Shown one piece after another: positions 45,094 to 52,371 of a stretch of 64,000 nt of DNA. Position numbers and translations under genes: made by a program. Numbering within the stretch: position 1 is the first letter of the stretch; each line of letters begins with the position of its first letter. Location: contig NZ_CP108364.1 in NCBI RefSeq assembly GCF_035946055.1, forward strand, positions 6,944,001 through 7,008,000, given 5' to 3'. The notes beneath the pieces are model-generated. The model had not been told where the DNA came from and made no database searches. It worked only from the letters and a program-made list of their open reading frames with translations. This DNA comes from Streptomyces sp. NBC_01341. GTDB lineage: Bacteria > Actinomycetota > Actinomycetes > Streptomycetales > Streptomycetaceae.

Positions 45094-46485
45094 TCAGGCG
45101 TCTGCGGACACCTGCTGGTTGACAGCGATCGCCCGCTCCAGCAGGGTCGGGTCAGCCAAGGTGTACGGGTGGGCGGACACGAAGAACACTGCCTTGCACG
45201 CCTCGGCAATGGCCTCGTCCCGGGAGGAGGCCTGCATGATCTGCCCCATGGCCCATCGCTGCTGCTGAACCTCTTCCGACGCCTCGACGCCGTTCATCAC
45301 GGCCAGGCGGTCGGCATCGGCGCCGGCGGAGGAAGCCCACAGAGCGTCCACGGCGACTTCCTGCAGGGCGAAGAACTCGTCGGCGGGCGAGGCGAAGTCC
45401 GGTTCGCCGACCAGATACTCCGACAGGCAGGAGGCGTGCAGCGCGGCCGACGACATACCCTGGGCGTAGGTCGCGTTCATGGACGCGACCGCGTCACCCA
45501 CGCTGACCAGGCGGGCAGGGAAGCGCGACAGCCCGACGTAGTCCCGCCTCCTGCTGTCGGCCTGGTGGAAGTTCAGGACCTCACGGGTCACCGAACCGGC
45601 GGCCACTGCGGCGAAGCCCGGCGGCAGGGTGGAACAGACGGTCCGGAACTCCTCGATCGTCTTGGGCGGCTGGCTCTTCCCGAAGGCTGTCAGGCCTATC
45701 AGCCACTGGTCACCTTCGACCGGGGTGAGCAGCGCGACGGCCAGTTCGTCCGGCCGGCCGAGGGGGGAGTGCCGAGAGACCGTGGCAGTCGGCTGAATAT
45801 TCGCCGGTCTTTCGAACAGTGCGGTCGCGTAACTGACGCCGGTCTGCATCCGCTGCAGTCGCGGCCGCTCGTAGCCGGCCTGCTCAACCCAGTCCGACAG
45901 CTTGCTGGCACGCCCCATCGCGTCTACCGCGAAGTCGACGTCCACCGCTGTCTCGACGCCGTCGACCGCATAGCGTACGGCGCTCACCGCGTCGTTGCGG
46001 TATTCCAGACCCGTCACCTGTGCCGTCAGGGTTGAGACGTTGGGCAGGGCGAGAACGCGGCTGCGAATTCGGGACTCGAAGAAGGGCCGAGTGAAGTGGT
46101 GGTGACTGTCGTCGCCCATGCGCGGCTGCTCGTACCCGTCAACGTACGTGGTCATCTGCTCCGAGCCGACGAAAACCGCACCCCGGTCCCGCAGTTCACG
46201 CTCAAAGCCCGGCAGCCAGCGCTTGATCAGCTCGAGGCCCCCGGTCAAGACACCATGCACCTGACGATCCTGCGGTACTCCCGTGCGGGGGCGCCCCTCC
46301 ACGTTCACCTGGTCGTCACGCTCGATGATCAGGACCTTATGAGCATGGTCGGAGAGAACCCGTGCGGCCAGGAGGCCGGCGACGCTGCCACCGAGCACAG
46401 CAACCGTGTCTAAGAGGACGGGCGCGCGTTCGGGCAGGTCCAGTCGGACCAGTCTGTCGAACACTGCAACGGGTGAGTCAACCAC
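45094..46485 (-). CDS. FAD-dependent oxidoreductase (flavin monooxygenase/halogenase-like)
   Basis: 463 residues. GTG at 46485 is chosen for its well-spaced AAGGAG. The dinucleotide-binding motif is near residue 30 (VAVLGGSVAGLLAARVL, with GGSVAG for GxGxxG, then the acidic end of strand 2 in LIIERD). The second FAD motif is LVSVGDAVASMNATYAQGMSSAAL near 340. The halogenase WxWxIP motif is absent. The pattern, including PRTGVPQDRQVHGVL near 65, resembles flavin oxidoreductases common in natural-product clusters. It could hydroxylate or epoxidise the peptide or a precursor, but it lies about 480 bases upstream of the deformylase with a transposase relic between them, so cluster membership is uncertain. 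Confidence 0.82.
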   Translation of the reverse strand: MVDSPVAVFDRLVRLDLPERAPVLLDTVAVLGGSVAGLLAARVLSDHAHKVLIIERDDQVNVEGRPRTGVPQDRQVHGVLTGGLELIKRWLPGFERELRDRGAVFVGSEQMTTYVDGYEQPRMGDDSHHHFTRPFFESRIRSRVLALPNVSTLTAQVTGLEYRNDAVSAVRYAVDGVETAVDVDFAVDAMGRASKLSDWVEQAGYERPRLQRMQTGVSYATALFERPANIQPTATVSRHSPLGRPDELAVALLTPVEGDQWLIGLTAFGKSQPPKTIEEFRTVCSTLPPGFAAVAAGSVTREVLNFHQADSRRRDYVGLSRFPARLVSVGDAVASMNATYAQGMSSAALHASCLSEYLVGEPDFASPADEFFALQEVAVDALWASSAGADADRLAVMNGVEASEEVQQQRWAMGQIMQASSRDEAIAEACKAVFFVSAHPYTLADPTLLERAIAVNQQVSADA

Positions 46486-46608
46486 AACTACTCCTTGCCT
46501 CGGTGGCGCTCTGGGCCACCCTGAATGGTTCGGCCCAGTGGCCAACGGTGGTCTGAGCCAGCGCAGTCGGCCATGAGTACATGCGGATCTCCGCCCCGAA
46601 CAAGGGCA

Positions 46609-46636
46609 CAATACAAGAGATCTTTGTTGGGTCAAC
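46609..46636 (-). promoter_or_regulatory. Sigma-70-type promoter of the FAD oxidoreductase gene
   Basis: On the minus strand: TTGACC (46636-46631), 16-base spacer, TATTGT (46614-46609). The local sequence is A/T-rich against the GC-rich background. It implies a leader of about 115 bases before the GTG at 46485. Confidence 0.55.
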
Positions 46637-47407
46637 TAAGTGTGAGGGGAGCCCGGGTTGACGGTTCAGCGCCCCGGGCAGCGGTTCCACCGCTCGTTTG
46701 TGATGATTCGTCAGCAAAACAAGGGGGGAGTGGCCGTGCCCAGTGTCGCGTCAGGCATCGTCCCGCAGCAGAAGTACGTTGCCTGTTGCGGCACCACGTC
46801 CACCCGGGATGTGACGCCTGGCCACCATGCGGCTGACCGGGGGCGACGCACGCAACGTGCCCGTAAAAACCCTCGTACACACGATAGTTGATGAACACTT
46901 ACGGGTGGCCGATGTGTCTGTGTCACATCCTTCGCTTCGCATGTGCAACAGGTAGGCCGGCCGACGAACGCGAGGGCCGGAATCGCCCCTCGGCGGCAAG
47001 GCGGATCCTGGCGGTGAATCCGCCGCGGGAACGTCCCGGACACTCGCCGATCTGACCACCTCCTCCAGACGGGGGGACCAGTCTCCGCAGTGCCGGATCA
47101 GCCTGGTTCGTCCCTCGCTCGGCCCCCTTTCGAGGAACGGCGGCCTGAGGTGCCTTCCTCGCGCCGGCGGCGTGCTGGTGGGCTCGTATCGCTGTCGAGT
47201 CCGCCGACACGTCCCGGTCGATCCCGTCCGTCGCGTCCTCGGCTGCCGTCGGCACCTGCGCACTTGGGTGGCAGAGGTGCGCATCTCAGTTGACGCGTGG
47301 CTCCTGCACCCCGCACCAGGTAATTCGCAGGCGTCCCGCCCAGTTCCCGTCCTGTCCTGTCCGCTGCCGTCCATGCCGGGACGGGCCCGACGGAGGAGCG
47401 GTGCGGA
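46637..47407. other. Region without confident genes
   Basis: About 770 bases. One 51-codon frame (46736-46891, plus strand) has GGGGGG at a fair distance from its GTG and a CC-containing core (QQKYVACCGTTST) but no precursor-peptide partner genes; I do not annotate it. The remainder shows no coding character. Confidence 0.4.
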
Positions 47408-47620
47408 GTGCCGGACGTGCACAAGATCATGCTGGATGCCGAGTTGAGCAAGGCGTTCGATGTGTGGTCCGGCTATCTGAACGCCCGGACTGGCGAGGAT
47501 CCTCAGGTCCGTACACGACTGCGCTCCACGTTGCAGTCGGCCCGCGCGGCAGCTGCCGAGGGCGATCCCGCGTCTGCACGCGCCTTGGTGGCGGAGATGT
47601 ACGACGATGCCAGAGAGAGT
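47408..47620 (+). pseudogene. Truncated gene of unknown family, broken against the GAF regulator
   Basis: From GTG at 47408 (GGAGGAG upstream) about 70 codons look like genuine helical protein: HKIMLDAELSKAFDVWSGYL, DPQVRTRLRSTLQSARAAAA, EGDPASARALVAEMYDDARE. At about 47610-47620 the frame runs into the antisense of the GAF-domain gene, where the protein character ends. So the original 3' part has been lost. Confidence 0.45.
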
Positions 47621-48330
47621 GCCTCGTCCCTCCCGAGCGCGGAGAGCCGCACCGCCGCTCCTGTGGGCTCTGGCGCGACGAGCGCGAGCTGGGACTCGGC
47701 TGCCCGGGCCACGGCGTGTACGAACGCCAGGCTGTGCGGATGAGCGAGCCCGTTGCCTCCGGTGATGTCGACGGCGCCGAGCACCCGGCCCGTGTGCGGG
47801 TCGTGCAGCGGGGCCGCCGCGCACGTCCACTGCTGGACCGGCCGCAGAAAGTGCTCGGCCGCGAACACCTGGACCGGGCGGTCGACCGCGAGAGCTGTGC
47901 CGGGTGCGTTCGTCCCGGCCTCCGACTCGGCCCAGCGGGCGCCTTCCACGAAGTTCATCCGCTCCGCGCGACGGCGCGCCCGGGCGTGTCCTTCCACCCA
48001 CAGCAGCCGGCCGTGCGCATCGCAGACCGCGAGGAGATGCTCGCCGTCCATCGCGTAGGCACCCATGAGTTCACGGATCATCGGCATGACGCGTGCCAGG
48101 GGATGTGCGTCCCGGTAAGGCCCGAGCTCGTCCGCGCGGAGTTCGACAAGCGCCGCACCGTCCGGGCTGACCCGCGCCCGAGCGGACCGCCGCCACGACT
48201 GGCCGACCACGGACCGTACCGGTGTCTCCAACCGGCCGCCGGAGGTGAACACCTCGTGTGCGCGGCGTAGTTCACCGAGCCGGGTGCCGGGATCGGCGTC
48301 CGGGGGCAGAGCCACCCAGGGGTCCGTCAA
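47503..48330 (-). pseudogene. GAF-domain transcriptional regulator, 3' truncated
   Basis: From TTG at 48330 (GGGAGGG upstream) the protein reads as a GAF-type sensor of the AcoR-like actinobacterial class: PVRSVVGQSWRRSARARV near 35-55, LLAVCDAHGRLLWVEGH near 100-116, FVEGARWAESEAGTNAPGTA near 127-146, WTCAAAPLHDPHTGRVLGAVDITGG near 167-190 and LSALGRDEAL near 228. After this the sequence changes abruptly to the antisense of another broken gene. The expected C-terminal part with its helix-turn-helix is missing, so it cannot bind DNA as a normal member would. 275 residues against an expected 400 or more. Confidence 0.6.
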
Positions 48331-48478
48331 CTCGCCCTCCCGTCCCTGCCCGCCTGGCTCCCATCGTCGGGGCAGGGGGCGTCCGCGACAAGCACCGGGA
48401 ACGGGTCAATCGCCGTCGGCGTACCCGCGGGAGTGACCGCGCGGGCCGTCAGGGCCGGACGCGGTCGTGCTCCGGGTG

Positions 48479-49423
48479 TCAGCCCTTCGCGCTCGTCACG
48501 GGCCGGGTGCAACCGACCTCCGGCGGCTTGGCCATCTGCGTACGGGTGAACAGCGCGTCCCCGATGAAGAGGTCGTAGAGCAGCACCCCGGCGACACCGC
48601 CGACCAGGGGTGCGACGAGAGGAATCCAGAAGTAGTCGCTGAAGGCCCCCGGCAGCGTGCCCGGCATGGCGAGTTCCTGCCAACCGAGTGCCCAGGCGAA
48701 CAGGCGGGGGCCGAGGTCGCGCGCCGGGTTGATCGCGTAGCCGGCGTTCGCACCGTACGACAGGCCGATCGCCACGACCGCAAGGCCGATCAGGACCGGC
48801 CCGAGCGAGACCCTCACCGCAGGGTTGCGGAGGTCGATGACCGCCATCACGAACACGAGCATGAACCCGGCGCCGACGACCTGATCGACGAACGGGCCCC
48901 AGATCCCCCCGTGGAAGTACGACGCGGGGAAGGTGCCGAAGATGGAGAAGGTGGCGAGCGTGTGCCCGTTCGTCTTCGGCCCCTTCATCGCCAGGTCCAG
49001 CGCGTTGATCGCGTCGTGGTAGACCGCGTACACCAGCGCCGCACCGGCGAAGGCCCCGACCACCTGGGCGGCGATGTAAGGGATCACCTTCGGCCAGGGG
49101 AACCGGCGGCGTACCGCGAAAGCGAGAGTGACCGCCGGGTTGAGGTGGGCGCCGCTGACCCCTCCGGCGACGTAGATGCCGAGCGTCACGGCCAGGCCCC
49201 AACCGAGTGCGGGCATGACCCAGTCGCCCGCTGCCAGGAAGCTCGTCGTGGGTCCTGCCGTGCGCCCCGAACCCGGGAGAGCCGCGACCGCCATGGCCGC
49301 CACCCCGCACCCGAAGGAGATCAGGACGAACATGCCGAGGAATTCCGCCAGGCACTCGCCGAGCAGCCCTCCTCGACGTCTCAGCCGTGAGGGCTTGACC
49401 AAGGGGGGAATTTCAACAGCCAT
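48479..49423 (-). CDS. Aquaglyceroporin (MIP family, GlpF type)
   Basis: 314 residues with six membrane helices and the two half-helix motifs: SGAHLNPAVT (near 95) and GYAINPARDLGPR (near 230). Asp after NPAR (NPARD) is the signature of glycerol-conducting members, so glycerol uptake or efflux is more likely than water-only transport. An extended loop (MKGPKTNGHTLATFSIFGTFPASYF) lies between the third and fourth helices, as in other actinobacterial GlpF-like proteins. ATG at 49423 is preferred over the adjacent ATG at 49426 because of spacing to AGGAG. No glycerol kinase gene accompanies it here. Confidence 0.9.
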   Translation of the reverse strand: MAVEIPPLVKPSRLRRRGGLLGECLAEFLGMFVLISFGCGVAAMAVAALPGSGRTAGPTTSFLAAGDWVMPALGWGLAVTLGIYVAGGVSGAHLNPAVTLAFAVRRRFPWPKVIPYIAAQVVGAFAGAALVYAVYHDAINALDLAMKGPKTNGHTLATFSIFGTFPASYFHGGIWGPFVDQVVGAGFMLVFVMAVIDLRNPAVRVSLGPVLIGLAVVAIGLSYGANAGYAINPARDLGPRLFAWALGWQELAMPGTLPGAFSDYFWIPLVAPLVGGVAGVLLYDLFIGDALFTRTQMAKPPEVGCTRPVTSAKG

Positions 49424-49634
49424 CATGGCTCCTAGGGTCGGCCGTGTCACCGGCGGGTGCTCGCACAGCCCGTCGTGCCGGCTCGGTGCGGGGGTGCCGG
49501 CACGACGCGGGCTCCGTGAGGCGGAACCGGCGTCATGAGGTCACGGGGCGCCGATCCGCGGCGGCACCCGCTGCGACTCGAGCGAGGACGTCGGGAGGTC
49601 CGGACGGGCCGGTGGCGTCCGTCCAGGCGGAGGA

Positions 49635-50486
49635 CTACTTTCCTTCGTCGGCTCCGGAGCGGTACTGAAAGCGCGTCACCCACTGGGGGAGGTCGCGTTC
49701 CAGTTCACTTCGCTGCTGGAGTCCGGCCTCGAACAGCTTGCCTGCGACGTGTTGCTGCGCGGGACGGTTCACCGCGGCCCAGAACGCGTCCATCTGGTCC
49801 TTGAACTCGGCGTCCGGCCGGAGGGTGGCGACATTCACGAACCGCTTGATGTCCCTGATCGTCTGCAGGTCGAAGGAGGAGATACGAGATGCCAACTCAT
49901 CGACGAAGGAGTCGAGTTCGGCGTCGGGGAAGGCCCGGTTGACATATCCGTACTGCTCGGCGCGTGCCCCGTCGAGATCGAGGCCGCCGTAGAGGATCTC
50001 GAAGGTCCGGCCCCGTCCGACCAGTCCGGGGAGCCGTGTGGCGGGACCGCCGCCCGCGATGGCGCTCATGCCGATCTCGAACTGACCGAATACCGCTTTC
50101 TCGCGGCTGGCGAAACGCATGTCGGTCGCGAGCAGGAACTCACTTCCGGCGCCGCGCGCGATTCCCCTGATGGAAGAGAGGGTGGCGAAGGGCAGTTTGG
50201 TGAGACGGGTCAGGAGGGCCGTGTAGGGATGGACTTCCTCCGGGTGGGCGAGGACGTGGTCGAGTTCGTCCTTGGCCGACAGATCGTAGTGCGCCATGAA
50301 GAACTCGGGGTCGGCGCTGTCGAAGACGATGATCGCGACGCGATCGCTCTTCTCCGCGCGCGTGAAAACCTCGTTGAGTTCGCTCGTCATGGTCGAGTCG
50401 ACGAGATTGACCGGAGGATTGTTGAAGGTCACGCGCCACAGGGTGGGGGAATGTTCGGTCAGGGTGAACCGGGTGGGGGAGGCCAT
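49635..50486 (-). CDS. Enoyl-CoA hydratase/isomerase family protein
   Basis: 283 residues of the crotonase fold. Visible: RVTFNNPPVNLVDSTMTSEL near 20-38, the first oxyanion-hole region DPEFFMAHYDL near 62, and the second, SSIRGIARGAGSEFLLATDMRFASREKAVFGQFEIGMSAI near 105-143 split over the core A-G-x-x-A-G-x-G pattern (here RGIARGAGSE). The hydratase glutamates are not both evident (E at RGAGSE only), so the reaction may be isomerisation or another crotonase chemistry. ATG at 50486 has no strong ribosome binding site; the frame runs on upstream into repeat and remnant sequence that is not part of the gene. Confidence 0.88.
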   Translation of the reverse strand: MASPTRFTLTEHSPTLWRVTFNNPPVNLVDSTMTSELNEVFTRAEKSDRVAIIVFDSADPEFFMAHYDLSAKDELDHVLAHPEEVHPYTALLTRLTKLPFATLSSIRGIARGAGSEFLLATDMRFASREKAVFGQFEIGMSAIAGGGPATRLPGLVGRGRTFEILYGGLDLDGARAEQYGYVNRAFPDAELDSFVDELASRISSFDLQTIRDIKRFVNVATLRPDAEFKDQMDAFWAAVNRPAQQHVAGKLFEAGLQQRSELERDLPQWVTRFQYRSGADEGK

Positions 50487-50625
50487 GGGTCGTGACGCTA
50501 ATGCCCGATGTCCGTGCCGGATCAGAGACTCGCCCAATGACGCGCAGAGTCGTGTTGTCACACGAATTCCAGCTGCGTGAGCCTGTTTCATGGGCACGGG
50601 AACGCCTGCCGGCGGACTCCGGAGT

Positions 50626-50766
50626 TCAGTTGTGCGGGCCTTTTTCGAGACCGGGGGAATGAATGGCCGCAGACAGCCTCTTCTCCCAGAACAGTTCGTC
50701 GCGCCATGCGCCGTCGGCGTAGAAGTGGTCATGGGCGATGCCCCAGAGCTTCGGCGTAGTTGAGGT
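50626..50766 (-). pseudogene. C-terminal gene remnant fused to the 53-base repeat
   Basis: 46 codons to a TGA at 50628-50626 read as convincing protein: TPKLWGIAHDHFYADG, AWRDELFWEKRLSAAIHS, ending PGLEKGPHN. No start codon or N-terminal part exists; upstream the frame passes into the 53-base repeat. The family is not recognised. Confidence 0.4.
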
Positions 50767-50800
50767 TTGAGCGTGTTGTCCTGGTGCGCGTTGGTGGAGT
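50748..50800 (+). repeat. 53-base direct repeat, copy 1
   Basis: Matches 51472-51524 at 50 of 53 bases in the same orientation (starts GCTTCGGCG, contains GTTTGAGCGTGTTGTCC, ends TGGAGT). It lies 723 bases from copy 2 and the pair brackets the small membrane-anchored protein gene. Each copy abuts a different coding fragment, as expected of the end of a mobile element. Confidence 0.85.
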
Positions 50801-50967
50801 TCTCTGTCAAGTCCTCCTGTTCAGCTCGCCAGGCCGGCCCGGGGACCCGGGGCGAGGTGAGCCCTGCCTGACATCGCGATCAACTTCAAGGTGAACGTGT
50901 TCAGGAAGGCACACGCCCGTCACGCCGACCAGGCGCGGCGCTGACGGAATCCGCGTATGTTGCGCGG

Positions 50968-51351
50968 ATGGAAATACACAAGACCAAGTCGAAGTCGGCG
51001 CTGCTGGTAGTCGCGGGCCTGGTGGTCGCCGGTGTCGGATTCGGGATTGGCCACACGCTACCGACGGATACTGCGACCCCGCAGGTGTTCCAGGGCACGG
51101 TTTCGGCAGTCGGGGTCAACGGAGACAAGTTCGGGGTCTCCCTCGACGGTCACCAGCCGGGAAGAAGCTTCGGGCTCGGCGCCGTGCCGTGGAAGGACAC
51201 CAACGGCACCTGGCACGACCGCAGCCCGATCGACTGTCTCAAGCCCCTGTCCCAGGGACAGCACATCAGGTTCGGCGTCGTCCACGTCAACGATCCCGAC
51301 TTCAGCACCGACCTCGTCGCCTGGGTCGACTGCTCGAAGGCGACCGGCTGA
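50968..51351 (+). CDS. Membrane-anchored small extracytoplasmic protein
   Basis: 127 residues. Basic start (MEIHKTKSKS), one hydrophobic helix at 10-29 (ALLVVAGLVVAGVGFGIGH) and a soluble domain of about 95 residues outside the membrane with two cysteines (DCLKPL, WVDCSK) that could pair. The domain has a beta-barrel-like pattern (FQGTVSAVGVNGDKFGVSLDG, HIRFGVVHVNDPD). Family not recognised. No Shine-Dalgarno is visible before the ATG; TATGTT seven bases upstream could be a -10 box of a leaderless transcript. It lies between the two 53-base repeats. Confidence 0.65.
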   Translation: MEIHKTKSKSALLVVAGLVVAGVGFGIGHTLPTDTATPQVFQGTVSAVGVNGDKFGVSLDGHQPGRSFGLGAVPWKDTNGTWHDRSPIDCLKPLSQGQHIRFGVVHVNDPDFSTDLVAWVDCSKATG

Positions 51352-51367
51352 CCCACTCTGGGATCAG

Positions 51368-51490
51368 TCATCTGGGAGCAGATAACCGATAGCGTTCAGA
51401 GATCATCACGGCTTCTTCGCGGCCGGTCGCGAGCTGCCACGTAGCGCGCACTTGCTCCAAGTCTGACCAGGGCTTCGGCGCAGTTGCGGT
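51368..51490 (-). pseudogene. Second C-terminal gene remnant fused to the repeat
   Basis: 40 codons to a TGA at 51370-51368: WSDLEQVRATWQLATGREEA then VMISERYRLSAPR. It is in the same frame relative to repeat copy 2 as the other remnant is to copy 1 (both enter through a T/A-rich PK junction), but the tail is unrelated. No start codon; family unknown. Confidence 0.35.
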
Positions 51491-51524
51491 TTGAGCGTGT
51501 TGTCCTGGTGCGCGTTGCTGGAGT
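51472..51524 (+). repeat. 53-base direct repeat, copy 2
   Basis: Copy of 50748-50800 with three mismatches. A third, short match to one end of it (AACTACGCCGAAG) occurs inverted at about 51674-51686, next to the break point of the GNAT gene. Confidence 0.85.
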
Positions 51525-51652
51525 CCTGGATGCAGGGCAGGCGCGGGCTTCCGAGATTATGTGGGTGTCGAGTCCAGTGATCCCTACGGAAGCCCGTGCC
51601 TGCCGTCGCATCATCCCCGGTCCCGCCCGCCGCCTTGCTCGGCATCATATGA

Positions 51653-51979
51653 TCACAAATCAGACATCACGCAACTACGCCGAAGCCCTGGGCGATGCCC
51701 CAGGGGCTGAATCCGTGTCTGGAACGAGCCGCGCAGGATCGAGCTGATGCCGATCTGCCCGATGACGGTCCCGTCCAGGACCACCACGCCCGGCCAGGCC
51801 AGCCCGTTGCCATGGGAGGCCAGAAGGGATGTGATGACCGAGGCCTGCCCGTCGGGCGTGTAGAACTCCGCCGGCCGCGCGGGCAGCAGGCGAGCACGGA
51901 CCTGCTTGTCCCGGTCGAGCAGGTCCGCGAGTGCGGGGCCGTCGGACGGCTCGACGAGGCGGATCACGGTAGAGCTCAC
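51653..51979 (-). pseudogene. GNAT acetyltransferase, 3' truncated
   Basis: From GTG at 51979 the first 85 codons are a typical GNAT N-terminal half: STVIRLVEPSDGPALADLL, LLPARPAEFYTPDGQASVI, GVVVLDGTVIGQIGISSILRGSFQ. In intact relatives this is followed by the acetyl-CoA-binding region with its Gly-rich loop (Q/RxxGxG/A); here it is replaced after SFQT by unrelated sequence and the frame stops 24 codons later. The break coincides with the short third copy of the repeat end. Confidence 0.6.
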
Positions 51980-52371
51980 GCTGTTCTGCCGCCTTGTCGG
52001 GGTGGGGCGGCCGGTCGGGTGCGGGGGAGTCCCGCGAGGCCGCATCCGATAGCCCGCCGTCAGGCAGCGGGTCAGGTGTCCGACGGCCATCACCCGCCCG
52101 GGCGCCCGAGGTTCAGGTCGCAGTGCGCTCGGCCGACTGCAGGGGGATGCGCCTGGCGGGCCCCTCGGACCAGGCGCGCACACCAGCCCCCCACGCCTCG
52201 CCGTCTTCCTCGCCGAAGCGGGTCCGGCACCCTGGACCGACGGCTCCGTCGCGCTGCCTCGACCGGCGTGCTCCCCCCGGGCCGGAACGTGCCCCTGGCA
52301 ACGCATCCCGAAAGGATGAACCCCGGCCCGATATCCACGTGCCGGGGACACCGATTCCTCACGCTGCTCCT
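51980..52371. other. Intergenic stretch before the ion-channel gene
   Basis: The frame of the downstream gene is open through here, but the translation is low-complexity and Arg/Pro/Ser-rich and unlike the conserved N-terminus of the family. No separate gene seen. It likely holds the channel gene's promoter. Confidence 0.4.

Noticed and set aside
46736..46891. A 51-codon frame with a good GGGGGG ribosome binding site and a CCGTTST core, resembling a RiPP precursor
   Set aside because: No modifying enzyme, leader-type acidity or protease gene nearby, and the C-terminus is Arg-rich shadow-like sequence.
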